From the NCBI RefSeq assembly GCF_004339565.1, contig NZ_SMFZ01000001.1:2604001-2668000 (forward strand): a DNA stretch of 64,000 bases, written 5' to 3'. Origin of the DNA: Pseudonocardia endophytica. Lineage in GTDB: Bacteria > Actinomycetota > Actinomycetes > Mycobacteriales > Pseudonocardiaceae. The notes under the pieces are model-generated. The model searched no databases. It was given only the letters and a program-made list of their open reading frames with translations, and had not been told where the DNA came from. A program made the translations under genes and the position numbers. Numbering within the stretch: the first letter of the stretch is position 1; each line of letters starts with the position of its first letter. Below, piece after piece: positions 1 to 8,536 of the stretch.

Positions 1-157
1 CAGGGGGCCCTCGGCCGGCACGTGCTGTCTGCGCGGACTCTCCGTATCCGGTCGCGGCTCCGCAGACCACGTTCCTGCCGGCCGCGCTCCCGAGGACCGC
101 ACCATCCGCGCGGTCGGAGAACGCGCATCGGTCGGGAGGACGCGCGCGTCCGGTCGC

Positions 158-420
158 GTGCGTTCTCCGGTCAGGTGCGCGTTCACCAGGTCGGAGCGCA
201 GAGCCAGGTCGGCGCTCATCGGCCAGGTCGGCGCTCATCCCCCACGTCGGAGCGGCGTCCGCCAGGTCGGCGCGACGTTCGCCAGGCCCGCGCGACGTTC
301 GCCAGGTCCGCGCGACGTTCGCCAGGTCCGCGCGGCGCTCGCCAGGTCGGCGCGGGCGCTCGCCAGGTCGGCGCGGGCGCTCGCCAGGTCGGCGCGGCGT
401 TCGAAGCGTCGGGGCGCGTC
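158..420. repeat. Tandem array of degenerate ~21-bp GC-rich units
   Basis: Bases 1-545 contain no gene I can support. From about 158 to 420 a unit of roughly 21 bp recurs about ten times, marked by CAGGTCSGCGCG followed by a variable GYTCGC. The copies at about 336-400 are nearly identical and earlier ones have drifted. On the minus strand a typical unit reads GAACGTCGCGCGGACCTGGC, which resembles the array at 58722-58800 downstream of the DNA ligase gene. There are no constant-length unique spacers, so it is not CRISPR. Open frames across it are by-products of the triplet-multiple period and high GC. Confidence 0.7.
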
Positions 421-545
421 CGCCGGACCGGCGCACGCCCGAGGGCGGTGCACGTCGTGCCGGGAGTTGTCCACAACCCGACTCGTCCGTCCACAGGTCG
501 GACGTTCCTCGGTGCATCGACCGCCGCGGGCCGCATCCTCGAGGT

Positions 546-1157
546 ATGGAAACGTCCACCGCGCCGGTCACCGGCGGCCGCCGGATCGCGGGGCTCGACG
601 TCGTCGGGCTGGTCCGGGCGGCCCGGCGGCGCGCGGACACGTCCCAGCGGGAGATGGCCGAGAAGGCCGGGCTCGCGGCGTCGACGGTCGGGCGGATCGA
701 GGCGGGGTCGCTCCACCCCAGTCTGGCGGTGCTGGAGGCGGTGCTCGCCGCGGCGGGGATCCGGCTGGTCGCCGTCGGACCGGACGGCAAGGCGGTGCCT
801 CCGATGCTCGACGCGCCGGACCACAACCTGCGGGACGGGGCGGGACGGCGGTACCCGTCGCATCTCGACGTGATCATCGACCCGACGGGCTGGGACTGGT
901 GGGGCGGGCGGTACGGCCTCGCCCGTCCGCCGGAGACGTTCCTGCGCGACCGCGAGCGGCGGGACGTGCAGCGCCGTCGCAGCCGGTGGGAGGTCCGTGT
1001 CGCGCTGCTCTACGGCATCCCGCCGCCGATGACCGTCGAGCAGTGGGTGCGGGCGCAGAAGGCACGGCGGGGCCGGCGCCGCGCCGCTCCCGTGATCGAC
1101 CGCACCGGAGGCGGCTCGCGCGCGGGTCCGGTCGGGGCAGGTACGTTCGCCCCGTGA
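546..1157 (+). CDS. Xre-family helix-turn-helix regulator
   Basis: This 203-residue protein has an Xre/Cro-type HTH at about residues 19-70: a scaffold helix, then [20 protein letters not shown], which covers helices 2-3 with the recognition helix, then the usual [17 protein letters not shown] tail. The C-terminal half (about 95-200) is Trp- and Arg-rich, with a [13 protein letters not shown] motif I cannot assign. The ATG at 546 is the first reasonable start. The stop TGA (1155-1157) overlaps the GTG start of dapD, so the two genes are probably translationally coupled. Its target is unknown; autoregulation and an effect on dapD are plausible inferences. Confidence 0.8.
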   Translation: METSTAPVTGGRRIAGLDVVGLVRAARRRADTSQREMAEKAGLAASTVGRIEAGSLHPSLAVLEAVLAAAGIRLVAVGPDGKAVPPMLDAPDHNLRDGAGRRYPSHLDVIIDPTGWDWWGGRYGLARPPETFLRDRERRDVQRRRSRWEVRVALLYGIPPPMTVEQWVRAQKARRGRRRAAPVIDRTGGGSRAGPVGAGTFAP

Positions 1158-2095
1158 GTACCGAGTACCGCCGCGAGGGCGCCTCCGGGACCGGACTGGC
1201 CACCGTGACCTCCGATGGCACCGTCCTCGACGTCTGGTTCCCGTCGCCCGCACTGTCCGGGTCGGCGCCGGCCGAGGACCCGACGAGTGCGCTCGAGGCG
1301 CTGGTCGGCACGGACGAGCTCCGGGGCGTCCGGACCGAGGTCGTGCAGAGCGAGATCGACTCGTTGGCGGGTGCACCTGCCGACGCCGCCGACGTCTACC
1401 TCCGCCTGCACCTGCTCAGCCACCGCCTGGTCCGGCCGCACGAGGTCAGCCTGGAGGGCCAGTTCGGACTGCTCGCGAACGTCGTGTGGACCAACCACGG
1501 ACCGTGCGCCGTCCCCGGTTTCGAGCTGACGCGGGCGAAGCTGCGCGGGCGCGGGTCGGTGACCGTCACGCACGTCGACAAGTTCCCCCGGATGGTCGAC
1601 TACGTGATCCCGTCCGGTGTGCGGATCGGCGACGCGGACCGGGTCCGGCTCGGCGCGCACCTCGCCGAGGGCACCACGGTGATGCACGAGGGCTTCGTGA
1701 ACTTCAACGCCGGCACGCTCGGCGCGTCCATGGTCGAGGGCCGGATCTCGGCGGGGGTCGTCGTGGGTGACGGCTCGGACCTGGGCGGCAGCGCCTCGGT
1801 GATGGGCACGCTGTCCGGCGGCGGCAAGGAGGTCATCTCGATCGGCCGCCGCTGCCTGCTCGGCGCGAACGCAGGTCTGGGCATCTCGCTCGGCGACGAC
1901 TGCGTGGTCGAGGCCGGCCTGTACGTCACGGGAGGGACCAAGGTCACGCTGCCGGACGGCGCGGTCGTCGCGGCCCGGTCGCTGTCCGGGCAGGACGGAC
2001 TGCTGCTGCGACGGAACTCGGTGACCGGAGCCGTCGAGGCCCTGCCCCGCACGGGCGACGGCATCGAGCTCAACGCGGCACTGCACGCCAACTAG
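1154..2095 (+). CDS. dapD: 2,3,4,5-tetrahydropyridine-2,6-dicarboxylate N-succinyltransferase
   Basis: DapD transfers succinyl from succinyl-CoA to tetrahydrodipicolinate in the succinylase branch of the meso-diaminopimelate/lysine pathway (cytosolic trimer). The 313-residue product has the actinobacterial DapD form: an N-terminal alpha/beta domain, then a left-handed beta-helix built from hexapeptide repeats (about 165-280, including [20 protein letters not shown] and [21 protein letters not shown]). The frame is open far upstream, but the GTG at 1154 matches family length and overlaps the preceding stop as GTGA. The aminotransferase for the next step, dapC, lies at 4717-5817 on the other strand. 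Compare Rv1201c of M. tuberculosis. Confidence 0.93.
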   Translation: MSTEYRREGASGTGLATVTSDGTVLDVWFPSPALSGSAPAEDPTSALEALVGTDELRGVRTEVVQSEIDSLAGAPADAADVYLRLHLLSHRLVRPHEVSLEGQFGLLANVVWTNHGPCAVPGFELTRAKLRGRGSVTVTHVDKFPRMVDYVIPSGVRIGDADRVRLGAHLAEGTTVMHEGFVNFNAGTLGASMVEGRISAGVVVGDGSDLGGSASVMGTLSGGGKEVISIGRRCLLGANAGLGISLGDDCVVEAGLYVTGGTKVTLPDGAVVAARSLSGQDGLLLRRNSVTGAVEALPRTGDGIELNAALHAN

Positions 2096-2103
2096 GGATC
2101 TCG

Positions 2104-3216
2104 GTGACGACGACGCCCGTGCCCCGGACACCGGAGAACTCGATGTCGGCCACCGCACCGCCGTCCGGGAACGCCTCGTCGGCCGGAGACGATCCGACCG
2201 GAGACGCGCCGTCGGCCGGGAGCGGTGGTACGCCCGGGAACGGTCGTGTCCCCGGGACCGTGCAGGAGACCGACACCGTCCCGCGCCTCGACGACCTGCC
2301 GGAGCCGGTGACCGCGGGCCCCGGTGACCCGGCCGTCCACCATGTGCGCGTGCTGCTGGACAAGCGGCTGCGGTCGCTGCTGCGGCACGAGCCCGGCACC
2401 CGGAACGGCGCGGACATCGAGGACCTGCACCAGATGCGGGTCGCCGTCCGGCGGATGCGCGCGGCGTTGAAGTCGGCCCGTCCGCTGCTCGACGCCGCAT
2501 GGGCCGACGGGCTGCGCTCCGAGCTGGGGTGGCTCGGTCGCGCGCTGGGGCCGTCGCGGGACCTGGACGTGATGATCGACCGCCTGCGCGGCGAGACCGC
2601 CACGCTGCCGCCCGCGGAGCGGTCGGCGGGCGACCTGTTGGTCGGCCGCCTGGACGTCGAGCGGGTGACGGCACGGCGCGCGATGAACGCCGACCTGGAC
2701 GACCCGCGCTACGGCGCGGTCGTGCGGCGGCTGGTGGACGCCGTCGCCGAGCCGCTCCCGGAGCCGCCGGAGGGCGTCGCCCGGCCGGAGCTGGTCGATC
2801 TCGTGCGCGCCGAGGCCCGCAAGCTGGACAAGGCCGTGCGCCGGGCCGGAGACGACCCGCCGGACATGACGCTGCACGATCTGCGGATCCGGACGAAGCG
2901 GCTGCGCTACACCGGCGAGCTCGTCGAGCCGGCGATGCGCACGGACAAGGGCAAGCGGACGCCTGCCGCGAAGACCGTCCGGAAGGTGCTCAAGGCCGCC
3001 GCCGAGCTGCAGGAGGTGCTCGGCGACCACCAGGACGCGTGCGTGGCCGAGCACCGCATCCGGCAGCTGCTCGACGATCTGGGCGGCGCCCCGGACGCGC
3101 ACGTCGTGTTCGTCGGCGGGCGTCTGGTGGAGCGCGAGCGGGCCCGGGCCGAGCACCTGCGCGGACAGTGGCGCGACGCCTGGGAGGAGCTCGGCGCGCG
3201 GACGAGTTCGCTCTGA
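2104..3216 (+). CDS. CHAD domain-containing protein
   Basis: The protein has 370 residues. After a low-complexity N-terminus rich in Thr, Pro, Gly and Ser (about 1-70) comes a CHAD domain (about 75-365): VHHVRVLLDKRLRSLLRHEP, then the His/Arg signature DLHQMRVAVRRMRAALKSAR, then a second set of conserved basic helices (DLRIRTKRLRYTGEL). CHAD domains are helical and bind polyphosphate through conserved His, Lys and Arg. No CYTH triphosphatase domain is attached. The GTG start lies 8 bp after dapD, suggesting co-transcription. The biological role is unknown; polyphosphate binding is inferred from the family. Confidence 0.87.
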   Translation: MTTTPVPRTPENSMSATAPPSGNASSAGDDPTGDAPSAGSGGTPGNGRVPGTVQETDTVPRLDDLPEPVTAGPGDPAVHHVRVLLDKRLRSLLRHEPGTRNGADIEDLHQMRVAVRRMRAALKSARPLLDAAWADGLRSELGWLGRALGPSRDLDVMIDRLRGETATLPPAERSAGDLLVGRLDVERVTARRAMNADLDDPRYGAVVRRLVDAVAEPLPEPPEGVARPELVDLVRAEARKLDKAVRRAGDDPPDMTLHDLRIRTKRLRYTGELVEPAMRTDKGKRTPAAKTVRKVLKAAAELQEVLGDHQDACVAEHRIRQLLDDLGGAPDAHVVFVGGRLVERERARAEHLRGQWRDAWEELGARTSSL

Positions 3217-3231
3217 GGCCGGCCCGACGCC

Positions 3232-3360
3232 GGTCACGGTGACGGCGTCCGACGCGCGCCGGACGCGATGCCGGCATCGGCACGGATGCCGGTCACGGTG
3301 ACGGCGTCCGATGCGTACCGGGCGCGATGCCGGCGTCGGTACGGATGCCGGTCGCGTCGT
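3232..3360. repeat. 59-bp direct repeat, about 2.2 copies, at a convergent gene junction
   Basis: The intergenic region 3217-3413 is largely filled by a unit that restarts at 3232, 3291 and 3350, an exact 59-bp period. Each full unit begins GGTCACGGTGACGGCGTCCG, containing the palindrome GTCACGGTGAC, and ends with GCGATGCCGGC and CGGATGCC. Copies one and two differ at only a few positions. The junction is convergent (CHAD gene plus strand, MFS gene minus strand), so a bidirectional termination role is possible, but there is no T-tract. Confidence 0.75.
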
Positions 3361-3413
3361 CCGCGCCGGGTCGTTGCGCCGACTCCGGACACAGGCCCGC
3401 CGCGGCGCCGTCG

Positions 3414-4673
3414 TCAGCGCCGGGTCTCGGCGTCGGCACCGGCTCGACGGTCGGGCGCAGGGGGTGCCGGCTCGTCCCCCGGACGCGGCCGGTCGCCGAC
3501 CCGCCAGATCGCCGTCGCCTGGATCACCGCGAAGACCAGCAGGAGCCCGATCGCGGCCGGGTAGCCGCTGGCGTCGACGAGCAGGCCCATCGCGAGCGGC
3601 GTGAGGCCCGCCGCGAGGTACCCGATCCCGAGCGCGAACCCGCCGACGGCCGCGCTGCGGGCCGCGTCCGGGGTGCGCCAGGCGATCACGGCCAGGCCGA
3701 GCGGGAACCCGGACCCCACGCCGATCCCGATCAGCACGGCCCACACCCACGGCGCGAACGTGCCGGCACCGGGCACGAGCAGGACGCCGAGCGTGCCCAC
3801 CGCACCGGACGCCGTCGCCACGAACGCCCACAGCCGGAACCGGCGGCGACGTTCGGCTGCGGCCGGCATCAGCAGCGCCGCCGGGATCTGGGCGATGCTC
3901 CACACGGACAGCAGCAGGCCGGCGACGGCCGGGCTCCAGCCGAGCGACTCGTAGACCGGGGACAGCCAGGTCAGCCAGCCGTAGAACATGCCGGAGGAGC
4001 CGACCAGGTAGCACGCCATCCGTCGCGCGAACGGATCCCGCCAGGGCCGCGGACCGGCGACCTCGCCACCCGCCGACGAGACCGAGGCGACGGACGGGGC
4101 ACGCCCCATGTGCCGCGCCACCGGTATCCACACGGCGACGGCCAGCACCGCGGGCACCGCCCACACGGCCAGCGACAGCGACCATCCCCCGAGAGCGACG
4201 GCGAGCGGCACGGCGACGGCCGACGAGATCGTCGCACCGATCATCATCGAGACGACGTAGCCGCCGCTGACCACCCCGGCGCGGTCCGGCAGGTGCTGCT
4301 TGACCACGCCGGTGATCAGCACGCCCGCGACACCGATGCCGAGCCCGACGAGCACGCTGCCGCCGATCAGGGCGGCCAGCACCGGGATCGACCGCAGCAG
4401 GCTCCCGGCCGCGATCGACCCGACCGCGATCCCGAGCAGCCGCTCCCGCCCGATCTTCGCCGCGACCGGCGCCGCGACGAACGAGCCGAGCGACATCATC
4501 AGCACCGCGCCGGCCTGCACGAGCCCGGCGGCACCCGCTGTCACGCCCAGGTCGTCGCGGGCCGTCTCCAGCAGCGGCGGGTACCCGGCGAGCGCGGCGC
4601 GCAGGTTCGCGGCGAGCGCCAGCACGCCGATCAGGACGAGGCCGGGACGGAGCCGCGCGGCCGTGCCGGTCAT
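3414..4673 (-). CDS. MFS transporter, CynX/NimT-like
   Basis: The 419-residue inner-membrane protein has about twelve hydrophobic segments and the look of the CynX/NimT (2-nitroimidazole/cyanate) branch of the major facilitator superfamily: an N-terminal LVLIGVLALAANLRAALAGY segment, a loop with KIGRERLLG after TM2-3, and a short C-terminal tail rich in Pro, Ala and Arg. I take the ATG at 4673; an in-frame GTG at 4682 adds three residues. It is convergent with the CHAD gene and lies just downstream of dapC on the same strand. The substrate cannot be told from sequence. Confidence 0.85.
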   Translation of the reverse strand: MTGTAARLRPGLVLIGVLALAANLRAALAGYPPLLETARDDLGVTAGAAGLVQAGAVLMMSLGSFVAAPVAAKIGRERLLGIAVGSIAAGSLLRSIPVLAALIGGSVLVGLGIGVAGVLITGVVKQHLPDRAGVVSGGYVVSMMIGATISSAVAVPLAVALGGWSLSLAVWAVPAVLAVAVWIPVARHMGRAPSVASVSSAGGEVAGPRPWRDPFARRMACYLVGSSGMFYGWLTWLSPVYESLGWSPAVAGLLLSVWSIAQIPAALLMPAAAERRRRFRLWAFVATASGAVGTLGVLLVPGAGTFAPWVWAVLIGIGVGSGFPLGLAVIAWRTPDAARSAAVGGFALGIGYLAAGLTPLAMGLLVDASGYPAAIGLLLVFAVIQATAIWRVGDRPRPGDEPAPPAPDRRAGADAETRR

Positions 4674-4716
4674 GAGCCACACCGGAAGGCCGCGATCACG
4701 AAGGGAGCAGCCGGGC

Positions 4717-5817
4717 TCACGTCGACAAGCGCGCGACGGCGGCGTCGATGCGCTCGTCGCTCGCGGTCAGCGCGACCCGCACGTGCCGGCGACCCGCCGG
4801 CCCGTAGAACTCCCCGGGGGCCACCAGGATCCCCCGCTCCGCAAGCCGGTCCACAGTGGACCTGCAGTCCTCGTCCTCGGTACACCACAGGTACAGCCCA
4901 GCAACCGAGTGCTCGATCTTCAACCCGAATGCCTCGAGCCCGCCCCGCAGCCGGGCGCGGCGGGCGTCGTAGAGCGCGGCCTGGACGGCCACGTGCGCGT
5001 CGTCGGAGACGGCGGCCTGCAACGCGGCCTGCACCGGGCGCGGGACGATCATCCCGGCGTGCTTGCGCACCTCGAGCAGGGCGGAGACCAGGGACGGGTC
5101 GCCCGCCACGTAGGCGGCGCGGTACCCGGCCGTGTTCGACGTCTTGGACAACGAGTGCACGGCCAGCAGACCGGTGTGGTCACCGTCGCAGACATCCGGG
5201 TGCAGGACCGACCGCGGCGCGGGGTCGGAGCCGCCGGGCAGGCCGAGATAGCACTCGTCGGACGCGACGACGGCGCCGCGCTCCCGCGCCCAGGTCACGA
5301 CCTTCCGCAGGTGGTCGACGGGCAGCACCCGCCCGGTCGGGTTCGACGGCGAGTTCAGCCACACGAGCTTCACGCGCCCAGGGCCCGCCGCGGTCAGCGA
5401 GTCGGAGCGCACGTGGTCCGCCCCGGCCAACCGCGCGCCGACCTCGTACGTCGGGTACGCCAGCTCCGGGATCACGACGATGTCGCCCGCACCGAGCCCG
5501 AGCAGCGTCGGGAGCCACGCGACCGTCTCCTTGGAGCCGATCGTCGGCAGGACGGCCGCCGGGTCGACGCCGGTCGCGCCGTAGCGACGCGCCAGCGAGT
5601 CGGCGATCGCGGTGCGCAGCGCCACCGGCCCGTACGTCGTCGGGTAGCCCGGCTCGTCGGCGGCCGGACCGGCCAGCGCCGACCGCACGACGTCCGGGAC
5701 GGGATCGACCGGGGTTCCGACGGAGAGGTCCACCAGCCCGTCCGGGTGGGCGGTGGCCTTCTCGCGCGCGGCGCCGAGCGAGTCCCAGGGAAAATCCGGG
5801 AGCCTGTGTCCTACCAC
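4717..5817 (-). CDS. dapC: Succinyldiaminopimelate transaminase
   Basis: This is a fold-type I PLP aminotransferase of 366 residues that makes N-succinyl-L,L-diaminopimelate from the keto form. Seen in the sequence: LVDLSVGTPVDPVPDVV near the N-terminus, NSPSNPTGRVLPVDHLRKVV for cofactor and substrate contacts, SDECYLGL, and the Schiff-base lysine in AVHSLSKTSNTAGYRAAYV. The GTG at 5817 gives the family-typical start just before RLPDFPWDSL; the frame is open further but runs into the ferredoxin gene, whose stop is 16 bp upstream. The pairing of 7Fe ferredoxin with dapC matches mycobacteria (Rv1177-Rv1178). Confidence 0.92.
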   Translation of the reverse strand: MVGHRLPDFPWDSLGAAREKATAHPDGLVDLSVGTPVDPVPDVVRSALAGPAADEPGYPTTYGPVALRTAIADSLARRYGATGVDPAAVLPTIGSKETVAWLPTLLGLGAGDIVVIPELAYPTYEVGARLAGADHVRSDSLTAAGPGRVKLVWLNSPSNPTGRVLPVDHLRKVVTWARERGAVVASDECYLGLPGGSDPAPRSVLHPDVCDGDHTGLLAVHSLSKTSNTAGYRAAYVAGDPSLVSALLEVRKHAGMIVPRPVQAALQAAVSDDAHVAVQAALYDARRARLRGGLEAFGLKIEHSVAGLYLWCTEDEDCRSTVDRLAERGILVAPGEFYGPAGRRHVRVALTASDERIDAAVARLST

Positions 5818-5833
5818 TGCGTGGGGCCGGGCA

Positions 5834-6160
5834 TCACTCGTCGTGTTCCTGCGGGGGCAGGCTCTTCGCCGGCTCCACGTCCTTGTCGACCTTGCCGACC
5901 TTCGACGCGCCGCCGGGCGAGCCGAGCTCGTCGAAGAAGTCGACGTTCGCCTTGGTGTAGGCGGCCCACTGGTCCGGGACGTCGTCCTCGTAGTAGATCG
6001 CTTCCACCGGACAGACCGGTTCGCACGCACCGCAGTCCACGCACTCGTCGGGGTGGATGTAGAGCATCCGTCCACCCTCGTAGATGCAGTCCACCGGGCA
6101 TTCCTCGATGCACGCCTTGTCGAGCAGGTCGACGCAGGGCTCGGCGATCACGTAGGTCAC
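5834..6160 (-). CDS. fdxA: 7Fe ferredoxin ([3Fe-4S][4Fe-4S])
   Basis: A small (108 aa) acidic electron carrier. The cysteines are C9, C17, C21 and C25 in the first cluster region and C40-x2-C43-x2-C46-x3-C50-P in the second, the arrangement of seven-iron ferredoxins of the FdxA/FdxC type. A C-terminal extension of about 45 residues is typical of actinobacterial members. The GTG start is preceded by GGAGG at a suitable distance. It is upstream of dapC on the same strand; the partner oxidoreductase cannot be told from here, and several P450-type or reductase partners are known for the family. Confidence 0.95.
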   Translation of the reverse strand: MTYVIAEPCVDLLDKACIEECPVDCIYEGGRMLYIHPDECVDCGACEPVCPVEAIYYEDDVPDQWAAYTKANVDFFDELGSPGGASKVGKVDKDVEPAKSLPPQEHDE

Positions 6161-6282
6161 TTCGGTGGTCCTCCACTCGGGCCGCGGAGCACCCTGGTGT
6201 GGTGGGCGGGTGCCCCATCAACTACGACTACCCGCAGGTTAACCCGCGTGCCCGGCCCGAGCAGGAGGGAGGTTCGCCTCAC

Positions 6283-7278
6283 GTGAACAGCGGTGACGAC
6301 CGTCTCGTCCAGCTCATCGGGAAGCGCGTCTCGTTGCGACACCGGATCGCGCCGGAGTCCTCGGCCGGTCCGCACCTGTCCGACGCGGTCGGGGAGCTCG
6401 ACGACGGCGGTCCCGGCCCGGACGGCGCACCGACGCTGCGGGTGCGTACACGCGGCGGAACGGTGCACGTCCGGGTGGCCGACGTGGTTGCCGTCCGGGC
6501 GGTCCCGCCCGCTCGCCCGAAGCGGCCGTCCTGGGCGGCCGTGGAGCACCTGGAGCGGATCTGCGCCGACGCGTGGCCGGCGCCGGTCGTGCGCGACCTC
6601 GGCGCCTGGCGGCTGCGCGCCGCCGGCGGCTTCACCCGCCGCGCGAACTCCGCACTGGCCGTCGGGAACCCGGGTGTGCCGGTGCCGGACGCGCTGGCCG
6701 AGGTCCGCCGGTTCGCCGACCGGCACGGGATCCCGCCGGTCGTCGCGGCGCCGGAAGGCTCGCCGTGGTGGCGGGCCGTCCGCGACGAGGGCTGGGAGGT
6801 CGGAGCCGATCCCGGTGCTCAGGCGGTCGTCCTGGTCGCGGGCCTGGACTCGCTGGCCGCGGACGGACCGGCGCCGGGGATCGCGTTCGACGCGGAGCCG
6901 TCGCCGGACTGGTGGTCGGTGTTCGACGAGGAGGGCGCCGATCTCACAGCGCGGCGGGCGGTCCTCGTCCCGGATCGACCGGACGGGCCGCAGCTCGGGT
7001 TCGGCACCGCCCGGCGTGACGACGGCGCGCTGACCGGCGTCGTCCGGGCCGCGGTCGTCGGGGACCACCTCTACCTGTCGCGTCTGGAGGTCCTCCCGGC
7101 GGCACGACGGTCCGGAGTCGGCTCCGTGCTGACGGCCGCCGCCGCGCGGTGGGGCGCCGAGCGCGGAGCGCGGTACGCGGTCCTGCAGGTGGTGCGCTCC
7201 AACCGGGCCGCACGCGCGCTGTACGAGCGGCTCGGCTGCGTCGAACACCACCGGTACCACTACCTGGTCCCGGGTTAG
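6283..7278 (+). CDS. GNAT-family N-acetyltransferase, two-domain
   Basis: The GTG at 6283 follows a good Shine-Dalgarno stretch (GCAGGAGGGAGG) and gives 331 residues; the frame is open far upstream by chance. The C-terminal half (about 195-330) is a GNAT fold: strand LYLSRLEVLPAARRSGVGSV supplies the acetyl-CoA pyrophosphate loop, followed by AAARWGAERGARYAVLQV and the closing NRAARALYERLGCVEHHRYHYL. The N-terminal 100 residues (LIGKRVSLRHRI, then TLRVRTRGGTVHVRVADVVA) look like a small beta domain typical of actinobacterial relatives. The substrate is unknown. The stop overlaps that of the next gene, which is convergent. Confidence 0.85.
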   Translation: MNSGDDRLVQLIGKRVSLRHRIAPESSAGPHLSDAVGELDDGGPGPDGAPTLRVRTRGGTVHVRVADVVAVRAVPPARPKRPSWAAVEHLERICADAWPAPVVRDLGAWRLRAAGGFTRRANSALAVGNPGVPVPDALAEVRRFADRHGIPPVVAAPEGSPWWRAVRDEGWEVGADPGAQAVVLVAGLDSLAADGPAPGIAFDAEPSPDWWSVFDEEGADLTARRAVLVPDRPDGPQLGFGTARRDDGALTGVVRAAVVGDHLYLSRLEVLPAARRSGVGSVLTAAAARWGAERGARYAVLQVVRSNRAARALYERLGCVEHHRYHYLVPG

Positions 7279-8102
7279 TCCTCGGCGAGCTCCCGCCGCG
7301 TCAGCCAGCGCCGCCCGTTCGCGGCGGAGTGCTTCAGCCCGGACCACTCCCCCAGGTACTTCCCGACCACGCCGACGACGGGCACGAAGCTGATCCACTC
7401 GTGGTAGAAGCGGCCGTGCGGGCGCTTGTCGAGCTCGTCGGAGACGGCGAACAGCGCCCGCCCGAGCCGCCACACGGCCGACCCGACCCGCCGCAACGTC
7501 GACCCCGCACCGTGGTTCGCGCCGTCCAGGTCGCCGGTCAGCTCGGCCGCCTTCGCCTCGGCCGCCGCGTCCGCCTCCGGCGTGAGCGTCCCGGTCCGGA
7601 CGTCGCGACGGAACAGCACCGACGCCAGCAGCGCCACCAGCGTGTCCTCGTCGGTCACGCCGTGCTCGCCGGCCACCGCGACGAGCAGCATCCCCTGGCC
7701 CGCGGCACCGACCGCGGACGACACCGGCAGCGACTTGGCCAGCGCACCGCCGAGCCCGGGGATCGCGGCGACCAGCGTGGTGAACCGGCCGACCCGGTAG
7801 ACCCACCAGTGCTCGCGCTCGGTGACCGTCATCGCCGCCCAGGCGGACGTGCCGGGCACCTGGATCGACGCGAGCGCGTCGAGGATCTTGTCCGACAGCC
7901 CCCGCTCGACGTCCTCGGCGGCCTCCGCGCCGGACGGACCGGCCTGCCCGACGCGCGACCGCAGCCCGAACGGGTCGGTCTCGCGCAGTCCGGCGAGGAT
8001 CGGCCGCGCGGCGCGGACGAACGGCCGCAGGATCCCGACGACGGCGTCGTCCGGGATCGGGCCGTGGTCCGGCTGCCGGTCGGGTGAACGGGTCCCGGTC
8101 AC
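7275..8102 (-). CDS. Conserved protein of unknown function, EcsC-like character
   Basis: The 275-residue protein starts at a GTG overlapping the stop of the upstream gene as GTGA. It has an acidic N-terminal helix pair (residues 15-75), a long moderately hydrophobic Gly/Ala-rich stretch (FTTLVAAIPGLGGALAKSLP and following, about 120-165) and a C-terminal segment HGRFYHEWISFVPVVGVVGK rich in aromatics. The alternation of amphipathic helices and Gly-rich hydrophobic turns recalls EcsC-type proteins, but I do not recognise it firmly. It is the last gene of the minus-strand run beginning at tsaD. Confidence 0.7.
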   Translation of the reverse strand: MTGTRSPDRQPDHGPIPDDAVVGILRPFVRAARPILAGLRETDPFGLRSRVGQAGPSGAEAAEDVERGLSDKILDALASIQVPGTSAWAAMTVTEREHWWVYRVGRFTTLVAAIPGLGGALAKSLPVSSAVGAAGQGMLLVAVAGEHGVTDEDTLVALLASVLFRRDVRTGTLTPEADAAAEAKAAELTGDLDGANHGAGSTLRRVGSAVWRLGRALFAVSDELDKRPHGRFYHEWISFVPVVGVVGKYLGEWSGLKHSAANGRRWLTRRELAED

Positions 8103-8536
8103 GTCGCCCGCCCCGCGTTGCCGATCCGGGGGTCCGACGGGCGCGTCGAGCGCTCCTCCCGGGCCGCCGCCGCGGCCGCGATCATCCGGTCCACGTTGCG
8201 CCGGAAGCAGAACAGTCCGGTCAGCACGCCGACGACGAGCAGCAGCAGCGTCTGCCACGCCGCCACCAGCAGCGTGTCACCACCGGGGCCGAGCAGGCCG
8301 AAGACGACCGTGACGAGGAACCAGACGACCGGGACCAGCGCGGCGCCCGCCGTCGTCGGCCACGCGTCGACGGTCGTCCGGACCAGCCACGGCATCGTCA
8401 GCACGATGACGAGCGCGCCGATCGGCAACGGGACCGGCCCGAGGTAGGTGAACTGGAACATCAGCTCCAGCACCGCCAGCAGCACGGTGACCACCATCAG
8501 GACGGTGAGCTGCGCCCCCGCCGGGACCCGGTTCAC
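8099..8536 (-). CDS. Small membrane protein next to mshB (Rv1171-like)
   Basis: The product has 145 residues with four hydrophobic segments: AQLTVLMVVTVLLAVLELMF, PIGALVIVLTMPWLV, a third around AALVPVVWFLVTVVFGLLG, and LVAAWQTLLLLVVGVLTGLF. It ends in a basic, Ala-rich cytoplasmic tail. The GTG start overlaps the mshB stop (GTGA), so it is very likely translated together with mshB. Position and size match the membrane protein beside mshB in mycobacteria. No function is known to me. Confidence 0.8.
   Translation of the reverse strand: MNRVPAGAQLTVLMVVTVLLAVLELMFQFTYLGPVPLPIGALVIVLTMPWLVRTTVDAWPTTAGAALVPVVWFLVTVVFGLLGPGGDTLLVAAWQTLLLLVVGVLTGLFCFRRNVDRMIAAAAAAREERSTRPSDPRIGNAGRAT

Noticed and set aside
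158..420. CRISPR-like array
   Set aside because: Units are contiguous and degenerate at 21 bp, with no unique spacers and no cas genes nearby.
158..1153. Upstream extension of dapD to 158
   Set aside because: The extra residues are Arg-rich repeat translation without similarity to DapD; the GTG at 1154 overlaps the preceding stop and gives the family length.
2092..4680. Very long open frames opposite or across real genes (for example minus 2092-4680, plus 3327-5960, minus 56375-58840)
   Set aside because: They have Arg/Gly/Ala-rich translations with no domains and mirror the codon pattern of true genes in another frame; high GC leaves such frames open by chance.
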